A stretch of 64,000 nucleotides of DNA. Origin: Persicitalea sp964500445 (lineage in GTDB: Bacteria > Bacteroidota > Bacteroidia > Cytophagales > Spirosomataceae). Positions 36,155-45,694 of this stretch are shown piece by piece. Location: positions 1 through 64,000 of the forward strand of contig CAZCOG010000005.1 of the NCBI GenBank assembly GCA_964500445.1. Direction: 5' to 3'. The first letter of the stretch is position 1, and the number at the start of each line of letters is the position of its first letter. The notes beneath the pieces were generated by a model. It was given only the letters and a program-made list of their open reading frames with translations, had not been told where the DNA came from and did no database searches. The position numbers and the translations under genes are program-made.

Positions 36155-38920
36155 CTACTTCTCCCCCAACGACTTCACAAACAAAATCACCGACTCGATG
36201 TCCGTATCGGACAGAATCCCCTGAAATGACGGCATTTCGGGATTGTAACCCTTAACAATTTTGGCAGAAGGATTCAGGATGGATTCCCGCAGGTAGGCGT
36301 CATTGGCTACCACAGTGGACCCGTCTTCCAGGGGCCGCTTCGCGCCGTACAAGCCCTGGAAGGGTGGTCCGTACATGCCCTTGGTGCGCGTGCCTTCCGA
36401 GTGACAACCGGCACAGGCCGTTTTGGTAAAAATAGCCTTACCCTTTTCCGCCGAAACTACTTCTTTAGGCTTTTCCAGAACGTTCCGACGGGCTGTTAGC
36501 TGCGTGTAGTCTACATTGGTAAAGCCATACTTTGCGGGGGCCATATCTTCCAGGTAGTTGACCGTGAACCAAAATTCGTCGGCGATTTTGTGTCCGTCTT
36601 TCGCGGTCAGCTGGTAGTCCACTTCCATTTGCATCACCACTTTCATCTCCGGCACGAGCAGAAGTACCTTCTTGCGATCAGGCGACAAGTAGGCAGCCGA
36701 GACAAACATCGGTTCTTCACCCGTCGAGCCGTCCAGCTTGTAATGGCCCGAGCCGTACTCTTCAGTGCGAAGGTAGTTATAACGCTTGATCCGGAAATTG
36801 TCGGGATTGGTGGCCGTAGCGGCATCGAGTTCGGAGTCAAAGCTCAGTACAATACCTTGTTCACCAGCCTCAAACCGGTCGATCATGTAGCTGGGCTTTC
36901 CGGTATAACGCAGCCGCAACAACGCGCTCAGTCCTTTGGAATTGGAACCCCAAAGATTGAAGCCTGCCACGTAAAGTTGTCCATCCTGCGGGTTGGTCGT
37001 GCCTTTGGAGGTAGGGGCCGGATAATCGGCATGAATCATGGAAAGCCCACCCTGAATCCCCTGCGAAGTACTATCCATAAGTACCCGAAACAAACCGGGG
37101 CGACCAAAGGAGAAGTGAATCAAATCGCCGCTCAATGGCCCCATTTTGTCGCTGGTCACCCAGGCTTGCCCAATGCTGGACTGATCGATGTGATGAGGAA
37201 TCCAGGTAAGCGGCGGCGCAATCGGCGGATTATCGGTGCGGTGCTCCGTGGGGCTTACGCCGTAGTAATCACCTTTCTTTATCAGATAAATGGGAGATGA
37301 AGGCACAAAATTGCCCTGCTGGTCGGAGGCGGTAAGCACGCCCGTCTTGGGATTGATGCCCAAGTACGGTCCCCGCAGTCCTGTGGCGATTACCTCGGCC
37401 TCACGGCCATCGGGTAAAATCTGCAGGATTGTTCCGTTATGCTTTGATCCTTTCCGGAAGCCTTTGGCAACCTGCGGCGTGACGCCGGGACCATTGCTCA
37501 GACTACCGCCTTTGGCGATGTAAAATCCACCCTCGGGATTAGGTACCATATCGCCGGCCCATTCCCTACCCTCGGGCGACTGCGACATGACGTTGGAGAA
37601 ATTTTCGTAGTAGTCGGCGACTCCGTCGGCATTGAGATCGTGCAGCCTGACGATCCCTTCCCGTCCAAAAATATAAATTTCTTCATCGACTACTTCGATG
37701 CTCATGGTCTCGTGCAGACCTGACGCGAAACGTTTCCACCGGATGTTTTGCAGGTTCCGGTCAATGCCGCCGATCAGCCATACATCGCCCTCGAAGGTAA
37801 CTACCGCCGCGCGGCCATCTTTGAAAAAAGAAACATCCGCTACCCGGACATTCCGCTTCCAGGGATTAGGCAGCGGCAGGGTGAGCTTATCAGTCACGAA
37901 GGCCGCTGTGTCGGGCGACAATACACCACGCGTTGTTACTTCCTCTTTCCAGTAGGCCGGGCCGCCTTTTTGTACGTCGGGAAACGCAATGCGGCTGGCC
38001 TTACAGGCTTTCTCGAATTGTTTGATCATCCGGGCCGGACCTTTCCAGATCATCACCGTCGCTTCGGTCCCCTGAGCGGAAGGCGCAAAGCGTACTTTCA
38101 AATGACTTTTATCCGACACATCAGGTTGCAACAATTTTGCGTTTTTACCCACCAACCCAATGGCCGTGACGGTATCCTGACTAGCCCCCTGGTAGATGTA
38201 CGCATACTTCGAATTCTGCTCCACCTTGACCCCGTTCGTCACCTCCGCCAGTACGAGGCCCAGCGCATCGGTAGAACTACCCATTTTGAAAGTGCGGACG
38301 AAGGCCGTTTGTCCATTAAACTCCACGCTACCCGGCATTTCCATCACCTTAGTCTGCCCGACGGTGTAGTTCAGAACGACTTTATCGCCATGCGTATAGA
38401 TGCCATTCCAGCGCGCTTCGGCGGCGGGTAACGGCATCCAATCCTCTTTCAAGGCGGGTACGGTAAAAGTCGCTGGGTTTCCTTCCAGGGCCACCCAGCC
38501 CGCGTAGTTACCCGTCGCGATTTGGGGTACCCCGGCAATCGTAGCCAGCTTATTACTTTTATTAAAAAAATCGTCGTAGGATACCTGCGCCATGAGGTTC
38601 ATGGGCATAAACTTACGCGTCCAGGCCACCGACCAGCGAAGCAAATCGGTATCGAAGCATACGTAGGCGCTGTCGCCCAGTCGGATCGCGAGCGTTCGTG
38701 CGGCCTGGTTATCGGTGGGAAAGCCCGCGCCTAATTTACGCGCATCGATGGAAGTGGAAATGAAGGGGAATTCGGGTTCGACGAAAGGAGCAATTTCCAG
38801 CGAATCGGGATTGCTGGTAACTACTCTGGTAAAGTCAGAACTACCTATCAGGAATACCGAAGCGACGGCTAAAAGGCCGAACGAAAACAGGCCCCAGATT
38901 TCACGCGATAATCTCAACAT
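36155..38920 (-). CDS. DUF6797-type protein with C-terminal cytochrome c domain
   Basis: A large exported protein of 921 aa. Start placed at the ATG at 38920 (MLRLSREIWGLFSFG); a TTG at 38932 would add four residues. After a signal or anchor (about 8-27), the first ~300 residues match the DUF6797 type seen in Bacteroidota. A middle region with repeated 'GxxWLIGGID', 'GIVRLHDLNADGVADYYENF' and 'LPDGREAEVIATGLRGP' resembles the beta-propeller of PQQ/sorbosone-type dehydrogenases. The C-terminal ~100 residues form a class-I cytochrome c with CAGCH (heme) and a Met ligand in YNPEMPSF. It could oxidise a sugar or alcohol and pass electrons through its own heme. Substrate unknown. Confidence 0.85.
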   Translation of the reverse strand: MLRLSREIWGLFSFGLLAVASVFLIGSSDFTRVVTSNPDSLEIAPFVEPEFPFISTSIDARKLGAGFPTDNQAARTLAIRLGDSAYVCFDTDLLRWSVAWTRKFMPMNLMAQVSYDDFFNKSNKLATIAGVPQIATGNYAGWVALEGNPATFTVPALKEDWMPLPAAEARWNGIYTHGDKVVLNYTVGQTKVMEMPGSVEFNGQTAFVRTFKMGSSTDALGLVLAEVTNGVKVEQNSKYAYIYQGASQDTVTAIGLVGKNAKLLQPDVSDKSHLKVRFAPSAQGTEATVMIWKGPARMIKQFEKACKASRIAFPDVQKGGPAYWKEEVTTRGVLSPDTAAFVTDKLTLPLPNPWKRNVRVADVSFFKDGRAAVVTFEGDVWLIGGIDRNLQNIRWKRFASGLHETMSIEVVDEEIYIFGREGIVRLHDLNADGVADYYENFSNVMSQSPEGREWAGDMVPNPEGGFYIAKGGSLSNGPGVTPQVAKGFRKGSKHNGTILQILPDGREAEVIATGLRGPYLGINPKTGVLTASDQQGNFVPSSPIYLIKKGDYYGVSPTEHRTDNPPIAPPLTWIPHHIDQSSIGQAWVTSDKMGPLSGDLIHFSFGRPGLFRVLMDSTSQGIQGGLSMIHADYPAPTSKGTTNPQDGQLYVAGFNLWGSNSKGLSALLRLRYTGKPSYMIDRFEAGEQGIVLSFDSELDAATATNPDNFRIKRYNYLRTEEYGSGHYKLDGSTGEEPMFVSAAYLSPDRKKVLLLVPEMKVVMQMEVDYQLTAKDGHKIADEFWFTVNYLEDMAPAKYGFTNVDYTQLTARRNVLEKPKEVVSAEKGKAIFTKTACAGCHSEGTRTKGMYGPPFQGLYGAKRPLEDGSTVVANDAYLRESILNPSAKIVKGYNPEMPSFQGILSDTDIESVILFVKSLGEK

Positions 38921-38996
38921 TGAAAAATTCAATTAAAAGTAAAATGTCTTTCTAATTAGCAGACGGAGAATATAGTGGAATACCCCAAAGACTTTC

Positions 38997-39893
38997 CTAC
39001 TCCTTCCCAAAAAGACCCAGGTCCGACAATTTCTCCCCGCCTTTGATCCCAAAATCCAGCGTACGGATCGGGAACGGAATCATAATATCGTTGGCATCGA
39101 AGGCTTCTTTGATATGCATGATAGCCTCATGGCGGCCTTGCAGGAATGTAGGCTGCGTGGTATCCTGCAACCAGATGCGGATGCTGAAATTGATAGAACT
39201 ATCACCGAACTCATTGTAAAAGAGCGTAATTTCTTCATCCCGCGCTCTGACGCTCACCTTCGCGGCAGCGGCCAGGGCAACATCCTTTACTTTTTGCAGA
39301 TTATCGCCGTACGAAACTCCCACAGACAAATCCACGCGTCGCTTGTGGAGCGCAGAAAAGTTTTCAATGGTATTTTGAAAAACGTCTTTGTTGGGAATAA
39401 TAACCCGCTGTCCCTGGAAAGTCCGAATCATCGTGTCCCGGAGATTGACTTCCTCCACGATACCCATATGGTCGTTGGACTTCACGATGTCGCCCACGGC
39501 CAGCGGCCGGCGGAACGACAGGAAAATGCCTGACATGAAATTGGCCGCAATATCCTGAAAAGCAAAGGCCAGCGCCAAGCCCAGTATCCCCGCGCCCGCC
39601 AGAATAGAAGTCACGGCTTTGTCGAGATTCAGCACGCTAAGTACCACAAAAAACACGACCCCGATGGCAATGGCATAAATCACCGAACCGAAGAGCGTGT
39701 TGATGGTTTCGATGTGAGAAACTTTGCGAATCAGTTTCAGGGCCAGTTTGCGGATGAGCTTGGCAAGGTACAGGCCCAGCACCAGGATAATGGCAGCCAG
39801 CACAATATTGGGCAGCAGACGAATAAATTCCTTGGCCCAAAGGGTTAATTTATTCGTCAGTAAATCTACCGCTTGATTGATATTGAGATTCAT
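38997..39893 (-). CDS. MscS-family mechanosensitive channel
   Basis: A small-conductance mechanosensitive channel that opens on osmotic downshock. 298 aa with three helices (about 23-45, 66-90, 93-125); the pore helix is AGAGILGLALAFAFQDIAANFMSGIFL with the Gly/Ala packing pattern of TM3. The cytoplasmic beta domain has VGDIVKSNDHMGIVEEVNLRDTMIRTFQGQRVIIPNK, the MscS hallmark. Length matches E. coli MscS. Confidence 0.95.
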   Translation of the reverse strand: MNLNINQAVDLLTNKLTLWAKEFIRLLPNIVLAAIILVLGLYLAKLIRKLALKLIRKVSHIETINTLFGSVIYAIAIGVVFFVVLSVLNLDKAVTSILAGAGILGLALAFAFQDIAANFMSGIFLSFRRPLAVGDIVKSNDHMGIVEEVNLRDTMIRTFQGQRVIIPNKDVFQNTIENFSALHKRRVDLSVGVSYGDNLQKVKDVALAAAAKVSVRARDEEITLFYNEFGDSSINFSIRIWLQDTTQPTFLQGRHEAIMHIKEAFDANDIMIPFPIRTLDFGIKGGEKLSDLGLFGKE

Positions 39894-39969
39894 GAAGCAA
39901 TTATTTATTAAAACCTAATTTCAAACGCACCCCGCCGCCGAATGTTTCGGCTGGCGAGGCCATACATAC

Positions 39970-40003
39970 GCAGAAAGGGGAAGTGATGGCTTCCCCTTTC
40001 TGC
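39970..40003. repeat. Perfect 14-bp hairpin between mscS and the DUF3127 gene
   Basis: The arms 39970-39983 and 39990-40003 are exact complements around TGATGG. It could end the transcript of the DUF3127 gene on the minus strand, but no T-run follows on that strand; the plus strand has only ATTTTAAT. Confidence 0.6.
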
Positions 40004-40106
40004 ATTTTAATAACTCAAACTAATGGCCTTTTCTTTTTGAATCAGAAACAAAATGACGCGCCTCCTCTGGAAGACATCAAATTGTTCAATGTCAATTATC
40101 CACTAA

Positions 40107-40481
40107 TTAAAAGGGCAGATCATCGTCCGAGCCGCCACTGGGTGCAAAGGCCGGATTGGGAGGCGGACCGAAATCGCCGGGCGCATTGTTTGGCGTAGAA
40201 GGCTGAGCGCTGCCCGCCGCGCCTTTCTCCACTTTCCAGGCTTTCAGGTCGGTGTACCAGCGCTGGTTATATTCGCGACTCTCGGCGTCGATGGAGGCGG
40301 TCACCATTTCGCCCTCGGACAGCGCAAATTGGTCGATCTTGTCGCCCCACATCGTGATGCAAACTTTCTTGGGATATTGGCCCTCGGTTTCAAGAATAAA
40401 TTCCTGCTTGCGCCATGTACCGTTCTTGCCTTGCCCGTTTATTTCCGGCAGAATCGAGACTACGGTTCCTGATATTTCCAT
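40107..40481 (-). CDS. DUF3127 OB-fold protein with SSB-like acidic tail
   Basis: A 124-aa protein of the DUF3127 family, predicted OB-fold. The fold is visible in VVSILPEINGQGKNGTWRKQEFILET and PKKVCITMWGDKIDQF; the rest is a Gly/Pro-rich flexible linker ending in DDDLPF, nearly the SSB C-terminal tip (DDDIPF) that docks to replication and repair proteins. No function is firmly known; a single-strand DNA or nucleic-acid helper is a fair guess. A promoter matches just upstream. Confidence 0.88.
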   Translation of the reverse strand: MEISGTVVSILPEINGQGKNGTWRKQEFILETEGQYPKKVCITMWGDKIDQFALSEGEMVTASIDAESREYNQRWYTDLKAWKVEKGAAGSAQPSTPNNAPGDFGPPPNPAFAPSGGSDDDLPF

Positions 40482-40520
40482 GAATATGATTTTTTACAAA
40501 AAATTGAATTGATACCTTGC

Positions 40521-40551
40521 CAAAAGTAAAAGATTTGCCCCTCATATCAAA
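40521..40551 (-). promoter_or_regulatory. Promoter of the DUF3127 gene
   Basis: On the minus strand TTTG (40548-40551), 19 nt, then TACTTTTG (40521-40528), an exact TAnnTTTG match. Leader to the ATG at 40481 about 33 nt. Confidence 0.6.
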
Positions 40552-40590
40552 AAAAGTGTTATCCTGCCAGGACATCTTCCCCTTAGCACT

Positions 40591-41409
40591 ATGAAAATTA
40601 AAAGTACTATGAGCAAAGCATCCGGTTTGTTGTTGTTATGGCTGTTTGCAGCCTGCGCCACGGTACCGAAAAGACCGGCTTCCGGGAAAACGGTACCCGA
40701 AACAATGGATTTGTTTCTGCTAATCGGGCAGTCCAACATGGCGGGCCGCGGACCGCTGGATGCTGATCCAAAGCCCGCGAATCCAAATATCATGGTTCTG
40801 AATGCCCAAAATGAATGGGTAGTTGCCCGGGACCCGCTGCACTTCGATAAGCCTACCATAGTGGGCGTAGGACCAGGACTGGCCTTCGCCGAACGCTGGC
40901 AGGAACTGAACCCCAAATCAAAAATCGGCCTGATTCCCTGCGCCGTGGGCGGTAGCGGCATAGACGACTGGCAGCCTAGCCAAAAACACGCCCAAACGGG
41001 TATCTACGCCTACGATGCCATGCTGCAGCGGGTACTCGTAGCGCGGCAGAAGGGAGAAATTAAAGCCATTCTCTGGCATCAGGGCGAGTCGGATAGTAAC
41101 CCGGCTCGCAATAAAGTGTATGAACAGAAGCTCGACGAATTTTTCACCCGATTACGTCGCGACATTGGCGCACCCAACACGCCTATCATTCTGGGTACTT
41201 TGGGCGATTTTATAACGGCTAAGAATCCAAACGCGCTCCCAATCAACCAAATCATAACCGACTTTCCCCGGAACCATCCGAATATTTACGCGGTATCATC
41301 GGCGGGCCTTTCCCATAAAGGGGATACGACGCACTTCGACACGCCCTCGGCACGGAAATTGGGCATACGTTACGCCGATAAGCTATGGGAAATAACGAAA
41401 CAAGAATAA
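40591..41409 (+). CDS. SGNH-type sialate O-acetylesterase-like lipoprotein
   Basis: An exported carbohydrate esterase of the DUF303/SASA type, 272 aa. The signal ends in LFAAC (lipobox Cys22). Block I is LIGQSNMAGRG (catalytic Ser), the Gly block is AVGGSGIDDW, and HQGESDS and the C-terminal DTTHFD (catalytic Asp and His) complete the site. An internal ATG at 40609 could also be used. It probably removes acetyl groups from plant or host glycans at the cell surface. plsC follows after 17 nt, perhaps only by chance. Confidence 0.9.
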   Translation: MKIKSTMSKASGLLLLWLFAACATVPKRPASGKTVPETMDLFLLIGQSNMAGRGPLDADPKPANPNIMVLNAQNEWVVARDPLHFDKPTIVGVGPGLAFAERWQELNPKSKIGLIPCAVGGSGIDDWQPSQKHAQTGIYAYDAMLQRVLVARQKGEIKAILWHQGESDSNPARNKVYEQKLDEFFTRLRRDIGAPNTPIILGTLGDFITAKNPNALPINQIITDFPRNHPNIYAVSSAGLSHKGDTTHFDTPSARKLGIRYADKLWEITKQE

Positions 41410-41426
41410 TTAGGTAAAATCAGGCA

Positions 41427-42248
41427 ATGCTCAAACCCAAGACCACATACAGCGTCCTTCCCAAGTGGCTTGATCGGCTGGATTTTCTGGGGCTGTTTGA
41501 GAAAGATCCGTTCGGCAACCTGCTGATCGTGCGGCGGCTGGTCATTATGGTAATCGGCTGGTTTACGTATTACCGCTACACAGCAGTAAACAAGATTCGT
41601 ATAAAAGGTACCGAGCATCTGCTCAATCTGCCCGACCACGGGGTACTTTTCCTCTCCAATCACCAGACCTACTTCGCCGACGTCATCGCTTTTTACCATA
41701 TTTTTTGTGCGGTGAAGTGGGGGTATAAGGATACTATTTCGCCGCCTTTTTATCTCTTCTCGCCCCGCGTTCGCAACTACTACGTAGCGGCCTCCGAAAC
41801 AATGAAGGAGGGAGGCATTCTGCCCCGGCTGTTCAGTATTGGCGGGGCTATCACCGTAGAACGCTCGTGGCGGGCACAGGGCGAGAACGTCAAACGAAGC
41901 CTCGACAACAGCGCTCAGGACAAAATCGGCATGGGTCTTGACCACGGCTGGGTCATAAGTTTCCCGCAGGGCACCACCAAGCCCTACGCGCCCGTCCGCA
42001 AGGGCACGGCTTACCTCATCAAAGAACATCAGCCCATTGTGGTGCCAGTGGTGATCAACGGCTTCCGCCGCGCTTTTGACAAAAAGGGCTTACGCTTCAA
42101 GAAACGAAATACCAAGCTTACCGTGCAGTTCAAGCCGCCCATGCATTTTCTGCCCGAAGAATCGGTCGAAAGCATGGTAGCGCGGATCACTACGGCTATC
42201 GAGCAGGATATTCCAAAAGAAAGGATGACGTGGTTGGGGGAGGAGTAG
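41427..42248 (+). CDS. 1-acyl-sn-glycerol-3-phosphate acyltransferase family protein
   Basis: An acyltransferase of the PlsC family acting at the inner membrane in phospholipid synthesis. 273 aa. Block I is NHQTYFAD (NHx4D catalytic motif), block II near SPRVRNYYVAA, and block III is FPQGTTKPYAPVRKGTAYL with VVPVVING as block IV. A hydrophobic segment at about 30-45 is the likely membrane contact. The Bacteroidota version could also acylate other lipids. Confidence 0.92.
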   Translation: MLKPKTTYSVLPKWLDRLDFLGLFEKDPFGNLLIVRRLVIMVIGWFTYYRYTAVNKIRIKGTEHLLNLPDHGVLFLSNHQTYFADVIAFYHIFCAVKWGYKDTISPPFYLFSPRVRNYYVAASETMKEGGILPRLFSIGGAITVERSWRAQGENVKRSLDNSAQDKIGMGLDHGWVISFPQGTTKPYAPVRKGTAYLIKEHQPIVVPVVINGFRRAFDKKGLRFKKRNTKLTVQFKPPMHFLPEESVESMVARITTAIEQDIPKERMTWLGEE

Positions 42249-42327
42249 GTGGGAGCTACTCTGATCACGTCAAGTACTTAGCTTATCCTTCGAATTTGTC
42301 TTTCGACTCTCCGTATTTTTTTCAAAG

Positions 42328-42362
42328 AAAAAGGCAGCTACGATTTTTACATCGTAACTGCC
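42328..42362 (-). terminator. Terminator of tRNA-Phe
   Basis: A 12-bp stem with one G-U pair (arms 42351-42362 and 42333-42344 on the minus strand) followed by TTTTT at 42328-42332. Lies 12 nt past the tRNA 3' end. Confidence 0.88.
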
Positions 42363-42374
42363 TGATTTTCAAAG

Positions 42375-42447
42375 TGGTGATGGACGGAATCGAACCGCCG
42401 ACACAAGGATTTTCAGTCCTTTGCTCTACCAACTGAGCTACATCACC
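42375..42447 (-). tRNA. tRNA-Phe (GAA)
   Basis: 73 nt that fold as a full cloverleaf: acceptor GGTGATG with CATCACC plus discriminator A, D-loop AGTTGGTAGA, anticodon loop CTGAAAA (anticodon GAA) and T-loop TTCGATT. The CCA end is not encoded. A terminator follows. Confidence 0.98.
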
Positions 42448-42563
42448 GTGCTCATTGGCCCCGTTTGGGACTGCAAAAATAGGCGGCTGTTTTGGATTGC
42501 CCAAACATTTGCTAAAAATCTTTCAAAAACTTTTATTGAGTCGTGGTCTGATGCGCCGGATCG

Positions 42564-43802
42564 CTACCTTCTCCGGCTGCGGCGGTCCTGACGGCGGGCT
42601 TTTTTGAGGTCATCGATGGCTTTTTTGGCTTCATCGTGCTGGCTCGACTTGCGGTCGGCCTTGTCGAGGGCCAGTTTGTAATAGCGTTGTGCTTCTTCGA
42701 TGTCCTTCCGTGCTTCAGCAATTTTGCCCAATCCTAACAGCGAGGAAATGTAGTAGCCCGCGTCCAGCGACTTGGTTTGCACCGAGAAGTTGATTGCCTT
42801 TTGGTAGTAGTCAGCGGCTTCCTCATAATTCTTCTCGTAGTTCAACTTATAGTAGGCCAGCACATAGGCCGCATTGCGGCCGCTCACGCCTTCGTAACCC
42901 GGCATCCGGCGTTCGATTTTATCCAGCATGTTGCGGGCAGCCTGCTGGGCCTCGGCGGCATGGCCCGTCACGAAGGCCGAGCGGCAAAAGTACCGCTCGA
43001 AGTACGGATTGTCCGGGTAGGTCTGCCACATGTACTTGGCCATGTCGTAGGCTTTGCCGTACTGATTTTCCAGGCTATAAATCTGCAAGAGAAAGTAGCG
43101 GGCCTCCACGCGGGTGTAAAAGGCATTGTTGGCCACTTTTTCCAGCTGCTGAATCCCCAGTTTCTTGTTTCCCTTTTGAAAAAAAATCAAGACGGGTTTC
43201 AGAATCGGGTACTCTTTCGGAATCCACTCGGAATAGTAGTTGTAAATTCCGTCGCCGAAGAGTAGTTCAGGACTCAGATCGCCGTAACCTTTACTTTTCT
43301 CGAGGTACTTTAAAGCATTTTTTCCCGCAAAGGTCGCTTTGGTCCACTGCCGCCGCTCGGCGTACAGCCTGCCTTTGAAAGCGTAGGAAGCTGCCAGGAA
43401 AAAGGCTGGCTCTACCTTGTTTTCTTTCTGGTCGTACAGCTTTTCCGCCAGATAAATGCATGAATCCATCCGGGCCAGGAAGCGGTTATCGTAGGCAGTA
43501 TTATCGGTATTCGGCACAATTTTCCACCAATCGGCCAGGCCCATCAGGAACTGCGGCATCGGGTGGTTGGGGTAGCGGTACCTTAGCCAGTTGAACTCCG
43601 CCTCGGCATCGCCGAATTTATAATTATATAGTTTGTTGATTGCCTCGGTTGCTTCGATCTGCACGCCGGGATTCGCCAGCAGCATATCATAGTTTTTGTC
43701 CAGATCAGACTGCGAATAAGGGGACTGTGCCCACACTGGAAGCAGCGCCAGAAGTCCCCAAAGCATCAGTATCAGAGAATATTTATTAGTTAATTTTGGC
43801 AT
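42564..43802 (-). CDS. Exported TPR-repeat protein
   Basis: A 412-aa protein with signal peptide (MPKLTNKYSLILMLWGLLALLPVWAQ) and several tetratricopeptide repeats, such as ATEAINKLYNYKFGDAEAEFNWLRYRYPNHP, YYQKAINFSVQTKSLDAGYYISSLLGLGKIAEARKD and the final YYKLALDKAD. The C-terminus is a basic tail (KKARRQDRRSRRR). A scaffold in the periplasm is likely; no enzyme motif is seen. The nearby tRNA-Phe and its terminator lie downstream. Confidence 0.85.
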   Translation of the reverse strand: MPKLTNKYSLILMLWGLLALLPVWAQSPYSQSDLDKNYDMLLANPGVQIEATEAINKLYNYKFGDAEAEFNWLRYRYPNHPMPQFLMGLADWWKIVPNTDNTAYDNRFLARMDSCIYLAEKLYDQKENKVEPAFFLAASYAFKGRLYAERRQWTKATFAGKNALKYLEKSKGYGDLSPELLFGDGIYNYYSEWIPKEYPILKPVLIFFQKGNKKLGIQQLEKVANNAFYTRVEARYFLLQIYSLENQYGKAYDMAKYMWQTYPDNPYFERYFCRSAFVTGHAAEAQQAARNMLDKIERRMPGYEGVSGRNAAYVLAYYKLNYEKNYEEAADYYQKAINFSVQTKSLDAGYYISSLLGLGKIAEARKDIEEAQRYYKLALDKADRKSSQHDEAKKAIDDLKKARRQDRRSRRR

Positions 43803-43915
43803 AAAATCGGACTGAAAAATCTTGTCCTAAGTAACGCAGGATCGTAATTTTCCGTTTGCAGTGGGAAGTAATTTTAAAAAAGGCGGTAATTTAGGCATCT
43901 CTGCCAAACGCATAT

Positions 43916-44476
43916 ATGATTACCATAAAAGATAAAACTTTTGTCCCTTTTTTGGAACCGGTTGAGTTGGAAAAGCGGGTAACCGAATTGGCCCGTGAGC
44001 TCGACAAAGACTACGAAAGTAAAAATCCGCTGTTTATCGTGGTGCTGAAAGGGGCCTTTCTTTTCGCCGCCGAGTTGTTCAAGCATATTCGCATTCCCTG
44101 TGAGGTAACTTTCGTACGGCTTTCCAGCTACGAAAGCATGGAATCGTCGGGCCACGTGAAACAGATTATCGGCCTGGAAGAATCGGTGCATGACCGCCAC
44201 GTCGTCATCGTGGAAGACATCGTAGATACGGGCCTTACGATGGCCCAGCTTACCGCTCAACTCAGCGGCAAGGGAGCCTCCAGTGTTGAAATCGCCACCC
44301 TGCTTCACAAGCCCGATGCGCTGCGTGAAGATGTGCGCATCCGCTACCTTGGCTTCAAGATTGAAAATCGCTTCGTCGTCGGCTTCGGCCTCGACTACGA
44401 AGAACACGGCAGGAATCTGGCCGGAGTGTATGTCCTGTCTGATGAAGTAGAAAAGCTGTACGACGATCCGGCATAA
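43916..44476 (+). CDS. hpt: Hypoxanthine phosphoribosyltransferase
   Basis: Salvages hypoxanthine and guanine into IMP and GMP with PRPP. 186 aa, normal length. PRPP-binding motif VVIVEDIVDTGLTM (about 97-110), PPi loop VVLKGAF (about 42-48) and the flexible loop SSYESMESSG. It precedes the P1 peptidase by 63 nt. Confidence 0.95.
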   Translation: MITIKDKTFVPFLEPVELEKRVTELARELDKDYESKNPLFIVVLKGAFLFAAELFKHIRIPCEVTFVRLSSYESMESSGHVKQIIGLEESVHDRHVVIVEDIVDTGLTMAQLTAQLSGKGASSVEIATLLHKPDALREDVRIRYLGFKIENRFVVGFGLDYEEHGRNLAGVYVLSDEVEKLYDDPA

Positions 44477-44539
44477 AGTGAGGTTTCACCATAAGGCTGC
44501 GTAGTCTGAAAAAGAAATTTTCTAATTATCTATTATTGC

Positions 44540-45694
44540 ATGAAACTCTTCCTTTTTTCCGCATCTGCAGACCGCTGGTGTGCCAGCCTGATCCTTTTTG
44601 CTCTCCTTCTTTTCTCTACTGTTATCAACGCCCAGCCCCGCCCCCGCGAATTGAACATCAAAATCGGCGTGCTACCCGCCGGAAAGCTGAACGCCATTAC
44701 GGATGTGGCGGGTGTGAAAGTCGGGCAGGTAACGCTGGTACAGGGACAGGGAATCCGCACGGGTGTTACGGCCATTTTGCCGCATGATGGCAATGTGTTT
44801 CAACAGAAAGTACCGGCGGCGGTGTACGTAGGTAACGGATTTGGTAAGCTGGCGGGCTCCACGCAGATCGAGGAACTGGGTACACTCGAAACGCCGATTA
44901 TCCTGACCAATACTCTGAGCGTCCCGACAGCGGCCGACGCGTTGCTCGACTGGACGCTCGGGCAAGCGGGCAACGAAGATGTACGCTCAGCCAATCCGGT
45001 GGTGGGCGAAACCAACGACGGCTACCTCAACGATATTCGGGGGCGTCATGTAAAAAAGGAACACGTACTGGAAGCGATTCAGAAGGCACAAAGCGGCGCC
45101 GTGGCTGAGGGCAACGTCGGCGCAGGAACGGGTACGGTGGCTTTTGGCTGGAAGGGCGGCATTGGTACTTCTTCCCGTAAACTACCTGAGAAGCTGGGTG
45201 GCTACACGGTGGGAGTGCTGGTGCAAAGTAACTTTGGCGGGGTGCTGCAAATCAACGGTGTTCCGGTAGGCGAGGAATTGGGCCAATATTCATTCAAAGA
45301 AACGCTGGATAAATCTTCCGATGGCTCGTGCATGATGATCGTGGTAACCGACGCCCCGCTCGATGCCCGCAACCTGAAACGACTCGCCAAACGGGCCATC
45401 ATGGGCCTGGCCCGCACGGGCGGTATCGCCTCCAACGGTAGCGGTGACTATGTAATCGCCTTTTCCACCGCCTACCGCATTCCGCACGATACAGACCAGC
45501 CCACGGCGGCGGTGACGCTGCTGCATAATGACTACATGTCGCCACTTTTTCTGGCGGCAATCGAGTCCACTGAGGAAGCCATCGTCAATTCGCTCTTCCA
45601 GGCCCGGACTTCAGAAGGTACCAAAGGCCACAAAATTCAGGAGCTTCCGCGTGAAAAAGTGATAGAGTTGATGAAGAAATATGGGCGGCTTTGA
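44540..45694 (+). CDS. P1/S58-family peptidase (DmpA-like), exported
   Basis: An Ntn-type aminopeptidase of the DmpA/BapA family that cleaves N-terminal or beta-amino residues after self-processing. A signal peptide (about residues 1-31) is followed by the family pattern LNAITDVAGVKVGQVTL and GVTAILPHDGN; the autocleavage Ser is in SSDGSCMMIVVTDAPLDARNLKRLAKRA. 384 aa. Ends just where the promoter of the kinase gene begins. Confidence 0.9.
   Translation: MKLFLFSASADRWCASLILFALLLFSTVINAQPRPRELNIKIGVLPAGKLNAITDVAGVKVGQVTLVQGQGIRTGVTAILPHDGNVFQQKVPAAVYVGNGFGKLAGSTQIEELGTLETPIILTNTLSVPTAADALLDWTLGQAGNEDVRSANPVVGETNDGYLNDIRGRHVKKEHVLEAIQKAQSGAVAEGNVGAGTGTVAFGWKGGIGTSSRKLPEKLGGYTVGVLVQSNFGGVLQINGVPVGEELGQYSFKETLDKSSDGSCMMIVVTDAPLDARNLKRLAKRAIMGLARTGGIASNGSGDYVIAFSTAYRIPHDTDQPTAAVTLLHNDYMSPLFLAAIESTEEAIVNSLFQARTSEGTKGHKIQELPREKVIELMKKYGRL

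Noticed and set aside
41370..42029. 219-codon minus-strand frame opposite plsC
   Set aside because: The plus strand has intact NHx4D and other acyltransferase blocks; this is a shadow.
43874..44407. 177-codon minus-strand frame opposite hpt
   Set aside because: hpt carries its PRPP motif on the plus strand; no support for the reverse.
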